46,545 nt of DNA from Chloroflexota bacterium (GTDB lineage: Bacteria; Chloroflexota; Dormibacteria; Dormibacterales; Dormibacteraceae): the NCBI GenBank assembly GCA_005880795.1, contig VBGP01000030.1:1-46545 (forward strand), read 5' to 3'. Position 1 is the first letter of the stretch; each line of letters opens with the position of its first letter. The translations under genes and the position numbers were made by a program. The notes under the pieces are model-generated. The model worked only from the letters and a program-made list of their open reading frames with translations, had not been told where the DNA came from and ran no database searches. Positions 8,718 through 16,805 of this stretch are shown one piece after another.

Positions 8718-9194
8718 ATGTTGCGGCTCCTCGCCACCCTCATCGCGGCAGGCTGTCTGGGGGCTTGCTCGTCCGGTGGCACGCCGACGTTCGCTCTGAC
8801 TTCGGCGTCTGTCGACCCCACCTACTGGTGCCCCGGGGGCGCCAACAATGCCCCATACGACATGCACGCGACGATCGCCGCGCGCAACGGGACCAACAAG
8901 CCGGTGACCATCCAGTCTGTGAGCGCCCAGATGACGTTGGTCTCGATCCACGGCAGCTGGCTCGAGCGGGTTGGCGACCATTACGACGCCGCCAGCGTGT
9001 CGTTCTCGCCGGCGACCGTGGCCTCCGGCTCGAGCGTGACTCTCAGGGCCAGCATTCCCAGCGCCTGCACCAGCGGCAGCTACGCCGATGAAAGCTCGAG
9101 CTCAGCGGATTACCAGGTGACGATGCACGTCGCCACCTCGGCCGGGGGGTTCTCGATCATCGCCAGCAACAAACACGAAATCCTCGCTGCATAG
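8718..9194 (+). CDS. Small secreted lipoprotein, unknown function
   Basis: A 158-residue protein that starts at ATG 8718 with a lipoprotein signal peptide: MLRLLATLIAAGCLGAC, where LGAC is the lipobox and Cys17 the predicted lipidated residue. The mature part is Ser/Thr-rich, with alternating hydrophobic residues that suggest a single beta-sandwich domain, and has two further Cys (about 35 and 115) that could form a disulphide. I do not recognise a family. No Shine-Dalgarno site is visible. It diverges from the DUF3052-like gene. Confidence 0.7.
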   Translation: MLRLLATLIAAGCLGACSSGGTPTFALTSASVDPTYWCPGGANNAPYDMHATIAARNGTNKPVTIQSVSAQMTLVSIHGSWLERVGDHYDAASVSFSPATVASGSSVTLRASIPSACTSGSYADESSSSADYQVTMHVATSAGGFSIIASNKHEILAA

Positions 9195-9214
9195 CAGTCC
9201 TAAGTGGAGCTGAA

Positions 9215-9233
9215 GCCCGGATTCATTCCGGGC
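9215..9233 (+). terminator. Hairpin after the lipoprotein gene
   Basis: Perfect 7-bp stem GCCCGGA / TCCGGGC with a TTCAT loop, 20 nt after the lipoprotein stop. It has no T-run, so it is either a weak intrinsic terminator or a 3'-end stabilising hairpin. Confidence 0.45.
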
Positions 9234-9276
9234 GTACCCTGGCGGCGCTGTAATCACTCCAGGCAACCTCAATGTC

Positions 9277-9309
9277 AAAGGGGGGTCCCGCGGGGAGATC
9301 CTGACCCCC
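9277..9309 (-). terminator. Terminator of the glycosidase gene
   Basis: Inverted repeat GGGGGTC (9281-9287) / GACCCCC (9303-9309), just past the glycosidase stop. Read on the minus strand the stem is followed by CTTTGAC, a short T-rich tail. Confidence 0.5.
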
Positions 9310-9314
9310 GCGCC

Positions 9315-10367
9315 TTACGGCGCTCGGAGGATTTCGATGGCTCTGCTCCCCGCGGACAACCAGGTTGGGTCGGCGAGCCACGTGTCGACCCCCCACATCA
9401 GGACGACCTGCAGCGGTTCCTGCCTGTAGTCGATCGCGCTCTCGACAAGGTCTTGCGGCGAGAAAGTCCCCGATTCGCCCCAGGGTTGAGCCTGCATCTC
9501 GGCCAACCAGATGTCCTTGCCCTGCTTGCTTGCCCGGTCGGCCCAGAACGACACGGCTTGCTCCTTCCACGCCTCGCGCAGGTTCATGGTCGTGAGATGG
9601 CGGAACGAGACGTTGGGCCCGTCGACGTAAAGGTCGAGGCCTAGCGCGTCGCCCGCTTGCAGGGCGCCCTCGGGGTGTCCGTTGGGACCAAAGGCCCCCA
9701 GCACCTGCGGCGCCCACAGCTGCAGCATGTCGATGTTCACGTTCATGCCGTTGTAGGTCGTGATGAGGGCCTGGTGGTCGGGGTCGAGACGATGCACCTC
9801 GTCGATCTCCCAGGCGAGCTGCACGGCTGTGATCTGGTCCGCGCCGGTCGAGATGTTGCCGACGTAATCGAACGGTTCGTTCTCCACCTGCCACGCATAA
9901 AGCAGCGGGGAGCCGCGATAGCGCGTGAGGCTCGCGTCGAAGTACGCGCGATACGCGGTGCCTGATTGCGCCAGGTCGAGGTAGGGCTGCTGTCGAGGGC
10001 CTGCCCAAATGGGTTCATGCAACTCCGGGTAGAGAAAATTGCGGGCACCGATCGTGAGCACGATGCGCGTCTGGACGGGAGACGTCATGTTGTGCACCCC
10101 AACCACGTCGAGCAGCTGGTCCACAGAGCTGAAATCGAGAACATCGGGCGTCGGTTCCACCGTCTCCCAGTACACGGGTAGTCGCACCAGGTCTGGGTTG
10201 GTTGCATCAAGCAGGCGCGCGAGGTCCTGGGCGGGATCGCGTCCCGCGTTTTGGGAGGTCACCGGGCTGTAGCTGAACCCGGCGAGTGGCGGGGCCGGAG
10301 CGGCCTGGGGCCAGGATTCGCTGCCGAGCAAAAGGGCGGCAACGATCATCAGGAAGAGGCCCTTCAC
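9315..10367 (-). CDS. Secreted clan GH-A glycoside hydrolase-like protein
   Basis: A 350-residue protein with an N-terminal signal sequence (residues 1-22, hydrophobic core LFLMIVAALLLG). It shows TIM-barrel GH-A features: VRLPVYWETVEP near residue 61, the acid/base Glu in WQVENEP (Glu164), and a candidate nucleophile Glu290 in DIWLAEMQAQPW. These features fit GH5-like or related glycosidases; the exact family and substrate are not decidable by eye. The start is GTG 10367, with ATG at codon 7 as alternative. It diverges from the LCP gene across 83 bp, which suggests a link to cell-surface polysaccharide. Confidence 0.75.
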   Translation of the reverse strand: MKGLFLMIVAALLLGSESWPQAAPAPPLAGFSYSPVTSQNAGRDPAQDLARLLDATNPDLVRLPVYWETVEPTPDVLDFSSVDQLLDVVGVHNMTSPVQTRIVLTIGARNFLYPELHEPIWAGPRQQPYLDLAQSGTAYRAYFDASLTRYRGSPLLYAWQVENEPFDYVGNISTGADQITAVQLAWEIDEVHRLDPDHQALITTYNGMNVNIDMLQLWAPQVLGAFGPNGHPEGALQAGDALGLDLYVDGPNVSFRHLTTMNLREAWKEQAVSFWADRASKQGKDIWLAEMQAQPWGESGTFSPQDLVESAIDYRQEPLQVVLMWGVDTWLADPTWLSAGSRAIEILRAP

Positions 10368-10450
10368 CTCGTTAACAACGCGGCGGCCGCGCCGGGCACG
10401 GGTTTTTGACTGGTTTCAGACGTTCCTCGGGTGGAGGGTCGGACGCTGTT

Positions 10451-11383
10451 ATGCCACGTGCCTGGATCGTCGTGCTTGGATTCGTGCTGGCCGGAGTTGG
10501 AGGGTTGGGCGCCTATTTCTTGCCCCTTTTCCAGACCGCCGCCAGTTCGTCGTCGGCCGGCCCGGGCGCGATTCCGAACCTGAACCCGATCACGGCCTCG
10601 ACTCAACCGTTCACCGTCCTGCTGCTCGGATCCGACGACGATGCCAAGTTCGTGCCTGACCGCCTGAACACCCAGTCGATGATCCTGGTCCGGGTCGATC
10701 CTAGCTCCAAGCACGCAACCATGCTCTCTATACCCCGCGACCTGTGGGTGCCTATTCCAGGCCAGGGCGTCGGCAAGATCAGCACGGCCTACCAGCTCGG
10801 GGGCGCCCAGGCCGCGATCGGTGTGGTCGAGAGCAACTTCAAAGTCCACATCGACGACTACGTGTGGATAGGCCTCAACGGCCTCGTCAAGCTGATTGAC
10901 AAGCTCGGAGGTGTTGATCTTCAAGTCACGAATCCAGTCATGGACGACTACTACCCTGCCGATCTCAACAGTGCCAATGATCCTTATGGGTATTACCGCG
11001 TCGCCGTGCTTCCGGGTGCAAGCCACATGGACGGCGTGCGCGCCCTCGAATACGTTCGCTCCCGACACGGCGACGTGCGAGGCGATTTCGCCAGGTCTGA
11101 ACGGCAGCAGCAGCTTCTCCTGGCGATCAAGGCTCAGGCCTCGCACATCAGCATCGCCGACCTGCCGAACCTGGCGAGCTCTTTCAACGGCGAGATCAAG
11201 ACCAGCATCGGGCTGGACAGGCTGCGCGCCCTTCTCGCGATCGGGAATGATTTCAACGGGGCCAACATCCATCGAGTGGTGCTCGTTCCGCCCTACACCT
11301 CAGAGGGGTGGGCGGCCGGACAGAGCGTCGTCTTTCCCGACTGGACGCAGATCCTGCCGCTCGTCCACCAGACCTTTCCTTGA
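10451..11383 (+). CDS. LytR-CpsA-Psr (LCP) family transferase
   Basis: LCP proteins move undecaprenyl-phosphate-linked glycopolymers onto peptidoglycan or protein. This 310-residue protein has one N-terminal membrane anchor (residues 5-30), then the LCP core: LLLGSDDD, RLNTQSMILVRVD, LSIPRDLWVPIPG with the conserved Arg, KISTAYQLGG, and ALEYVRSRHG...GDFARSERQQ. I chose ATG 10451 because GGAGGG stands at 10433-10438. The stop TGA overlaps the ATG of the next gene (TGATG), so the two are translationally coupled. Confidence 0.92.
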   Translation: MPRAWIVVLGFVLAGVGGLGAYFLPLFQTAASSSSAGPGAIPNLNPITASTQPFTVLLLGSDDDAKFVPDRLNTQSMILVRVDPSSKHATMLSIPRDLWVPIPGQGVGKISTAYQLGGAQAAIGVVESNFKVHIDDYVWIGLNGLVKLIDKLGGVDLQVTNPVMDDYYPADLNSANDPYGYYRVAVLPGASHMDGVRALEYVRSRHGDVRGDFARSERQQQLLLAIKAQASHISIADLPNLASSFNGEIKTSIGLDRLRALLAIGNDFNGANIHRVVLVPPYTSEGWAAGQSVVFPDWTQILPLVHQTFP

Positions 11384-12393
11384 TGCGCTGGTTGATAGGC
11401 GCGGCCCTTTTGTGCGCCATGGTCGTCTTTGGCATCGGCGTGTACCACGCTGCTGGGTATCTGAAAGGCGGTCGGCCAGTAGTGCATCGTCCGACCGAAG
11501 TGAGTGCACCTTCGCTCCCTGGAACCATGTACCTGGTCCAGGCCGGAGCGATCTACCGGTTTCAGCACGGAAACTTCACCCAGATCACCAGAGAGGATGG
11601 CTGGATGCAGCCTGCGGCGTCTCCCGATGGGAAACAGCTGGTTGTGGTCCGCCGCGAGCCAAACTACGCCGATCTCTATCTCCTTACGACCACCGGAAAG
11701 CAGACGGCTCAGCTGAGCCACAACTCGGCGCCCGGACCCGCCGAGGACAACCACTGGACCTTTTATCCGCGATTCAGCGCAGACGGACAAACCGTGTTCT
11801 ACGACTTCGATCCCAAGGATTACTTCAACAGCTACCGCATCGACCTCGCGATATTTGCGAGCCGGCTCGATCCAACTTCCCGTGCGGTGGAGTGGACCGT
11901 GCCGAACGATTACACCGGCGGCGACGTCAGTCCCCTACCTCTGAAGAACGGCGGACTCCTTTACACGAAGTATTCGATCGACGACTCGTTCCAGGTCCAC
12001 TCGCAGATCTGGAGCCAGAACCGGCCCCGCACCGCAGGCCAGGCGCTCACCGCCCCTGCGCTCGATTGCGGTCAGCCTGCTTTGTCGGCCGACGAGAAGC
12101 TGATCGCGATGATCTGCACCAACGGGTCGAACCAGTCCGCGGAGCTTGACGTGGCCACCTTCGACGCGGCGACCCTGACGATGGGCTCGCCAGCGACGCT
12201 GGTCAGCCGTCAGCTGGTCACCGCGCCCGTCTTCTCGCCCGACGGCAAGACGATCGCCTACCTCGCACCTTCCATGCCGGGGGGCAACTTCCAGCTGTGG
12301 ACGGTCAACTCCTCGGGGCCCGCTTCGGTCCGCGACATCACGTCGGACCTCGGACTCGACTCCTTGTCCCCGCCTGTCTGGTTAGGCGGGTAG
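11383..12393 (+). CDS. Membrane-anchored TolB-like beta-propeller protein
   Basis: A 336-residue protein starting at ATG 11383 with a membrane anchor or signal segment (residues 3-25), followed by PD40/TolB-type propeller repeats: ASPDGKQLVVV, FSADGQTVFYDF, LSADEKLIAMIC and FSPDGKTIAYLA. Such domains usually bind protein or glycan ligands and have no catalysis of their own. The start overlaps the LCP stop by one base, implying equimolar synthesis and a shared task at the cell surface. Confidence 0.85.
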   Translation: MRWLIGAALLCAMVVFGIGVYHAAGYLKGGRPVVHRPTEVSAPSLPGTMYLVQAGAIYRFQHGNFTQITREDGWMQPAASPDGKQLVVVRREPNYADLYLLTTTGKQTAQLSHNSAPGPAEDNHWTFYPRFSADGQTVFYDFDPKDYFNSYRIDLAIFASRLDPTSRAVEWTVPNDYTGGDVSPLPLKNGGLLYTKYSIDDSFQVHSQIWSQNRPRTAGQALTAPALDCGQPALSADEKLIAMICTNGSNQSAELDVATFDAATLTMGSPATLVSRQLVTAPVFSPDGKTIAYLAPSMPGGNFQLWTVNSSGPASVRDITSDLGLDSLSPPVWLGG

Positions 12394-12472
12394 CACAACG
12401 GTGGAATTTCAGAACCATCCAATAGTGGTAGTTGCTCGGCGGCTGCATGCGCGTTTTGGAAGTAGGAGACGA

Positions 12473-12655
12473 ATGGTGAGGTTCAGAACAAAGTCCGACG
12501 CACCCGACCTCCACAGCCAGCTCGAGTCGCTGCTCGACCAGGTGTGGCGTTCGGAAAGTGATTGGCGGCTGTGGGATCGCCTGGACGCCGCGGACATGCT
12601 CGAGACTCAACGCGAGAAGCGGCGCAAAGACCACGGCACCAGCAAGGCGGCCTGA
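12473..12655 (+). CDS. Small hypothetical protein (60 aa)
   Basis: Starts at ATG 12473 with AGGAG at 12464-12468. The product is charged and helical, with the segment LHSQLESLLDQVWRSESDWRLWDRLDAADMLE, and shows no membrane segment or metal motif. It lies between the propeller gene and the patatin gene, 26 nt before the latter. Not recognised. Confidence 0.5.
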   Translation: MVRFRTKSDAPDLHSQLESLLDQVWRSESDWRLWDRLDAADMLETQREKRRKDHGTSKAA

Positions 12656-12681
12656 CTGATGGGACCCACCCGCCTGTCGCG

Positions 12682-13584
12682 ATGATCCGGGCCCTCGCCG
12701 CGAGACGCGCGGAGAGGAACCGGCGTGTCGCCTTCGTCCTCTCCGGCGGCGGAAGCCTGGGCGCGGTCCAGATCGGGATGCTTCAAGCGCTCCTCGAAAA
12801 GGGCATCCGCCCCGATTTCCTGGTCGGCACGTCGGTGGGAGCGATCAACGCGGCCTGGGTCGCCGGCCGGCCTGACCATGACGGCATCCTCGAGCTGGCG
12901 GACATCTGGCTCGGCCTGCGTCGGCGGCACGTGTTTCCGATCAGCCCGCTGACGAGCGCCGCCGGCCTGCTGGGCCGGAGCAACCACTTCATCTCGAATC
13001 AAAACCTGCGTTTGATCCTCGAGAGGTACGTCCCGTTCAAGCGAATCGAGGAAGCGGCTGTGCCCCTGCACGTCGTTGCCACGGACCTCAAGAGCGGGCG
13101 CGCAGCCGTCCTCACGTCAGGACCTGCAATCCCGGCCCTGCTCGCGAGCTGCGCCATCCCCGGCGTGTTCCCGCCCGTTACGATCGGACGCCGCGAGTAC
13201 GTCGACGGCGGCGTCGCCAACCACACCCCGATCACAGTCGCGATCGAGACGGGCGCAACCGAGATCTATGTCCTGCCGGTAGGGTACCCGTGGCTCAACC
13301 GCGAGCCGACCAACGCCCTGGGGATGGCTCTCAACGCGCTCGCTCGGATCGTCGAGCAAAAGCTGGACGCCGAGGTTGCGGCGCACAGGGACTCCACCAA
13401 CATCCACGTCATGCCCGCCCTCGACCTCGCCGACGTCTCGCCCGCGGACTTCAGCCGGACCAGGGAGCTGATCGACTGGGGGTATCGGTCGGCCAAGCGT
13501 GCCCTCACCGCGGGGAACGGCCGCACGGTGCTGCCCGAAAAGGCGAAAAAGACTCTCCGCCTGACCCCGGCCGAGGCGGCCTAG
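12682..13584 (+). CDS. Patatin-like phospholipase
   Basis: A 300-residue serine lipid acyl hydrolase. It has the oxyanion loop GGGSLG (22-27), the nucleophile elbow GTSVG with Ser51, and the catalytic Asp175 in DGGVANHTPI, which together make the Ser-Asp dyad of bacterial patatins. No signal peptide. I chose ATG 12682; earlier in-frame codons encode a Gly/Arg-rich stretch overlapping the small upstream gene. No clear Shine-Dalgarno site precedes it. Substrates are probably membrane phospholipids or other acyl esters. Confidence 0.9.
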   Translation: MIRALAARRAERNRRVAFVLSGGGSLGAVQIGMLQALLEKGIRPDFLVGTSVGAINAAWVAGRPDHDGILELADIWLGLRRRHVFPISPLTSAAGLLGRSNHFISNQNLRLILERYVPFKRIEEAAVPLHVVATDLKSGRAAVLTSGPAIPALLASCAIPGVFPPVTIGRREYVDGGVANHTPITVAIETGATEIYVLPVGYPWLNREPTNALGMALNALARIVEQKLDAEVAAHRDSTNIHVMPALDLADVSPADFSRTRELIDWGYRSAKRALTAGNGRTVLPEKAKKTLRLTPAEAA

Positions 13585-13606
13585 ACGTATGAGAGGGAAC
13601 CCAGAG

Positions 13607-13638
13607 GCCTTCTCAAGGGGCCAATGCCTTCTCAAGGG
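13607..13638. repeat. 13-bp direct repeat
   Basis: GCCTTCTCAAGGG occurs at 13607-13619 and again at 13626-13638, in the 200-bp gap after the patatin gene. Two copies only; the role is unknown. Confidence 0.5.
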
Positions 13639-13743
13639 CCCGGGCCGCTTCGCGACCGGGGCTGCTCTCTTTCCGGTATACGGTTGGGACTTTTCTAAGT
13701 AGCCCTCCGCAGACGCCGCCTGGGTGGCCAGAAAGACAAAGTC

Positions 13744-13766
13744 GCGGCCGGGATGAACCCGGCCGC
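13744..13766 (-). terminator. Hairpin between convergent genes
   Basis: Perfect 9-bp stem GCGGCCGGG / CCCGGCCGC with an ATGAA loop. On the minus strand it follows the 94-aa membrane protein gene and is trailed by GACTTTGTCTTT, a T-rich run, so it probably terminates that gene. Confidence 0.6.
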
Positions 13767-13784
13767 CAAAGCGACGCTGGTTGT

Positions 13785-14069
13785 TTAAAGCGCGCGCTTG
13801 ACTTGGGCTCGGACGCCCTGGGGGAGATCGCGGACTGAATCAGGCAGCGCGTCTTGCAGCCGCTGCATGATGGTGCGCCGGCGCCGGCTGCGGTATACCA
13901 GCCAGCCCACGATCCCTAGCGCAACAACCGCGGTCACCAGCCCGGCCGCAACCAGGCCGGCAGGCGGCAGGCTGGGCATATCGATGTCCTTCATATCGCC
14001 CACCGACCGCTCGATGGACTTCCGGCCAGCGTTTATCTGCTTGTTGATGTCGCCTGCAAGCGTGCTCAT
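13785..14069 (-). CDS. Small single-pass membrane protein (94 aa)
   Basis: Starts at ATG 14069 with a strong GAGGAGG seven bases upstream; an ATG six codons earlier lies before that site. An amphipathic N-terminus (MSTLAGDINKQINAGRKSIE) leads into one membrane segment (about 41-60) and an Arg-rich cytosolic tail. The arrangement resembles the DUF3618-type protein at 20354-20809, though the sequence is different. Function unknown; a stress-related envelope role is a guess from context. Confidence 0.65.
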   Translation of the reverse strand: MSTLAGDINKQINAGRKSIERSVGDMKDIDMPSLPPAGLVAAGLVTAVVALGIVGWLVYRSRRRRTIMQRLQDALPDSVRDLPQGVRAQVKRAL

Positions 14070-14218
14070 CTCGGCCTCCTCAGTCATTTGAACTCATTCT
14101 CCCTCCAAGAGAGAACGAACTTGAAGCCGGTACCGGCGAAGCCATCCGCGTTTTCTAGATGAGGCGCTCGGGCCGCAAGGTTCGAGCGCTTCATACCTCG
14201 CGTGCGGAGGGTAGACGA

Positions 14219-14380
14219 GTGAAGTGTGAAATCTGCAACGAGGAGTTCGCCAACTCAATCGAGCTCGACAAGCACAAGGAACGGGAGCACCCGATGGGCA
14301 CCGGCGACGAAGACCTGGAGAAGCCCGACATGCTTCAGGAACAGGAGAACCGCGCGCCAATCGTCCCGGGCAAGAACTAG
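14219..14380 (+). CDS. C2H2 zinc-finger microprotein (53 aa)
   Basis: Starts at GTG 14219 behind a strong GGAGGG (14206-14211). Residues 3-24 form a classical C2H2 finger: Cys3-x2-Cys6-x12-His19-x4-His24, with Phe10 and Leu16 in the hydrophobic-core positions. The acidic rest (MGTGDEDLEKPDMLQEQE) is probably disordered. Nothing else is fused to it. A DNA-, RNA- or protein-binding role is possible; none is shown. It is divergent from the 94-aa membrane protein gene and is followed by a strong hairpin. Confidence 0.75.
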   Translation: MKCEICNEEFANSIELDKHKEREHPMGTGDEDLEKPDMLQEQENRAPIVPGKN

Positions 14381-14406
14381 CTCCCCTTTCTCGAATCGGG
14401 TCAAGG

Positions 14407-14430
14407 CCGGCGACGCTGACGCGTCGCCGG
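14407..14430. terminator. Bidirectional hairpin terminator
   Basis: Perfect 10-bp stem CCGGCGACGC / GCGTCGCCGG with a TGAC loop, between the convergent zinc-finger and anti-sigma genes. The plus-strand side is followed by TTCGCTTTACC. Confidence 0.6.
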
Positions 14431-14436
14431 TTCGCT

Positions 14437-15186
14437 TTACCCCACGTCTCCGTAAAGCTGCGGTTGCTGCGTCGGCGCCGCCGATCCGTCCGGACCAGGC
14501 TCATTGGTGACCGCCATCACGGCGTAGCCCGCGAGCGACCGGTTGACGAGCACAACCTTGCCGCCGTTGCTGTCCGGGACGAACACCGAGACAGATTCCG
14601 GGCTACCTCCCTTCGGGATCAGCCAGACCTCATAGACCCGCCCGGCGCCAGGCTGCGGCAGTCCCCTGAAATCGACCAGCGTCAGGCCGTCCGATTTGAG
14701 GTCGATCACGCTGGCCTGCGCCCCCGACATGTCCTGGTGGCCGGCCATGGTGAACCGGGAGACCTGGCTTTGGACCGGCCGTTGGGTTTCGCGGAACGCA
14801 ACCTCGCCGACCAGAACGCCGGCGAGCAGTGTCACCAGGGCGAGCGCCGCCGCGGCGTAGACGGGAACCCGGCGGCCGGATCGAACCAGTGGCGAAGGCG
14901 TGGGCGCGCGGAGCGGTGGACGCGGGGCAACGACGGCAAAGGGTGCGGATGAGGGACGTCTGGACGCAGCTGCCGCCGCGAGCACGCGCTCGCGCAGCCG
15001 TGGCGGGGGAGCCGATTCTTCGACCGCAAGGGGAAGCGCGGCGACGACACGGCGGAGCCGGCTCGCCACCTCGCGGCATGTCGGACAGGCCTCGACGTGC
15101 GCGCGGACGGCCTCAGCGTCTTCTGGGTCGAGGGCGCCAAGCACCCACGCCGCCACCGAGCCCTCGAGCTCTTCGTGGTCAGACAT
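14437..15186 (-). CDS. RskA-type anti-sigma factor with zinc-binding N-terminus
   Basis: A 249-residue membrane protein that should hold the adjacent ECF sigma factor inactive. Residues 1-75 carry the zinc anti-sigma motif His-x3-Cys-x2-Cys (HVEACPTC). A proline-rich linker leads to one membrane segment (VYAAAALALVTLLAGVLVGE), and the outer part resembles the anti-sigma-K factor RskA domain (VIDLKSDGLTLVDFRGLP, YEVWLIPKGG). The start ATG 15186 overlaps the sigma stop by 8 nt (15179-15186), so translation is coupled. Confidence 0.9.
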   Translation of the reverse strand: MSDHEELEGSVAAWVLGALDPEDAEAVRAHVEACPTCREVASRLRRVVAALPLAVEESAPPPRLRERVLAAAAASRRPSSAPFAVVAPRPPLRAPTPSPLVRSGRRVPVYAAAALALVTLLAGVLVGEVAFRETQRPVQSQVSRFTMAGHQDMSGAQASVIDLKSDGLTLVDFRGLPQPGAGRVYEVWLIPKGGSPESVSVFVPDSNGGKVVLVNRSLAGYAVMAVTNEPGPDGSAAPTQQPQLYGDVG

Positions 15187-15850
15187 CGACCGTCCCTCGT
15201 CCACGCAGATACGAACCCATCTTCTCGAGCGCCAGGCGCATGCGGCCCTTGACCGTGCCCAGCGGCACACGCGTCATGCCTGCGATCTCGGCATGTGTGT
15301 AGCCACCGAAGTAGGCCATCTCGACGACCTGGCGCTGCTCGGTCGGGAGGCTCGCCATCGCATCGCGGACCGCGGCACGTTCGAGGGACAGGGCGACCTC
15401 CCGCCACGGATCTGAAGTAGACACCGCGTATGCGAGCTCGGGCTGCAGCTCGCGCTCCTGTCGCTCGTGGGCGCCCCGTCCGCGCAGATAGTCGATGCAC
15501 CGGTTGCGCACCGATGTGAGGAGCCACGCGCGAAGCGAGCCGCGCTCTAGATCCAAACCCGCCGCACGATTCCAGACGTTCATGAAGGCGTCCTGCACGG
15601 CGTCCTCGGCGCGGCCGGGGTCGCCCAGCACGCGAATCGCCACGCCGTAGGCGAGCCCCGCATATCGGTCGTAGAGCTCGGCGAGCGCCTCATGATTGCC
15701 GGCCGCAAGCCCGGCGGCGAGTTCCTGGTCGCCGCTTGCCGCTACGACCTGCCCGCCTCCTGCGGAACATCGCGGCGGCCAGTCAGTTGACCGGCCGGCG
15801 AATGCTTCGGAGGCTTGATCGCCCACTCCTCGTTTTCGATCAGGCGCCAT
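15179..15850 (-). CDS. ECF sigma factor (SigK/RpoE-like)
   Basis: Region 2 is visible as LAELYDRYAGLAYGVAIRVLGDPGRAEDAVQDAFMNVW, and region 4 as LPTEQRQVVEMAYFGGYTHAEIA...PLGTVKGRMRLALEKM. Partner of the RskA-type anti-sigma factor that follows. The start is uncertain: ATG 15850 and GTG 15826 both lie inside the upstream diiron-protein gene, while the expected N-terminus, right after GGAGG near 15760, has no ATG, GTG or TTG. Signals sensed by such pairs are usually envelope or redox stress. Confidence 0.88.
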   Translation of the reverse strand: MAPDRKRGVGDQASEAFAGRSTDWPPRCSAGGGQVVAASGDQELAAGLAAGNHEALAELYDRYAGLAYGVAIRVLGDPGRAEDAVQDAFMNVWNRAAGLDLERGSLRAWLLTSVRNRCIDYLRGRGAHERQERELQPELAYAVSTSDPWREVALSLERAAVRDAMASLPTEQRQVVEMAYFGGYTHAEIAGMTRVPLGTVKGRMRLALEKMGSYLRGRGTVDV

Positions 15851-16662
15851 GCCCACTGCGGATTGCGGCGTGCGCGCTCCCGGGCGGCGTACAGCGACCG
15901 GGACATCAGCTTGATTCCGGCAAGTCCCGGCAGCTTCCCGATCTTGGCGTCGAGCTCGAGCAGCTCTTCCTCGCCCTGCTCATCGTCGAAGAGATAGATC
16001 GCGAGAGCATCGACCTCCTCCTGCCTCTTTACACCCTGGCCGACCGGTACCCACACCCGGTCGAGCATCCAGCGGTCGAGCTTTTGCGCCCGCTCGTTGC
16101 CGCTGAGCCACTCCTTGGCCGAGTTGAAGTAGAAGGCGAAGTGACGTCGCTCGTCCTTGATGATGCGGCCGAGCAGGTCTTTCAAAACCGGGTGGCCGGA
16201 CTTGCGGATCAATGCGCCGTAGCCGGTGAGGGTCGTCAGCTCATTGATGGCTCCCATCGACAGGTAGACGGCCGAAAAGTTCTTGAGCAGCCAGGAGCCC
16301 GCCATGGTGGTCAGGATGCTCAGGCTGTTTTGCACGCCGAGGTTGGCGCGCACGTTGGCGATGCGGTCCTGGGTGTCGAACTCGACTCCATAGAGGTTGA
16401 GAAGACGACCGATGTTCTCGCCGTGCCAAAGCTCCTCGTAGTTCCAGCACGCCAGGAAAGCGGTGAGGATCGGGTCCATGCAGGCGCGCGTCACCAGCAG
16501 GTGCGACAGGTAGAGAGGAACGTGGTTCTCGATGTCCATCATGTAGTGCAGGCAGAAAAGGTCGCCCTTCGACAGGGGATGCGCGGCGACTTCGCCCCAC
16601 GCGATCCCGGTGACGTCGACCTTCTTCGACTCTTCCTTGTAGCGCTCGATGCTGAAGCTCAT
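15742..16662 (-). CDS. Ferritin-like diiron protein, acyl-ACP desaturase-like
   Basis: A 306-residue helical protein with the six-ligand pattern of a carboxylate-bridged diiron site: Glu45 (IENHVPLY), Glu77-x2-His80 (EELWHGE), Glu141 (INELTT) and Glu171-x2-His174 (DERRHFAFY). This matches the acyl-ACP desaturase/ferritin-like superfamily; whether it desaturates a fatty acid or does another oxidation is open. It starts at ATG 16662. The last 25 residues (from about 280) look non-conserved and overlap the sigma-factor frame. It is upstream of the sigma/anti-sigma pair on the same strand. Confidence 0.75.
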   Translation of the reverse strand: MSFSIERYKEESKKVDVTGIAWGEVAAHPLSKGDLFCLHYMMDIENHVPLYLSHLLVTRACMDPILTAFLACWNYEELWHGENIGRLLNLYGVEFDTQDRIANVRANLGVQNSLSILTTMAGSWLLKNFSAVYLSMGAINELTTLTGYGALIRKSGHPVLKDLLGRIIKDERRHFAFYFNSAKEWLSGNERAQKLDRWMLDRVWVPVGQGVKRQEEVDALAIYLFDDEQGEEELLELDAKIGKLPGLAGIKLMSRSLYAARERARRNPQWAWRLIENEEWAIKPPKHSPAGQLTGRRDVPQEAGRS

Positions 16663-16805
16663 ATCAACCCCTACGGAATTCGCGCGCGAATGGATCAGCG
16701 GGTCTTAGCCAAATCCCAGCCTCCTCACACGGCGCGCTGAGCGGCCGCCGCCAGTCTAGGTCTCGACGCTCGAGGAACGAGCGATCAAAACAAGGAGGCA
16801 GTCCA

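Noticed and set aside
10896-12149. 417-codon plus-strand frame across the LCP/propeller junction
   Set aside because: Out of frame with two well-supported proteins, rich in Arg/Pro/Ser, and no recognisable domain.
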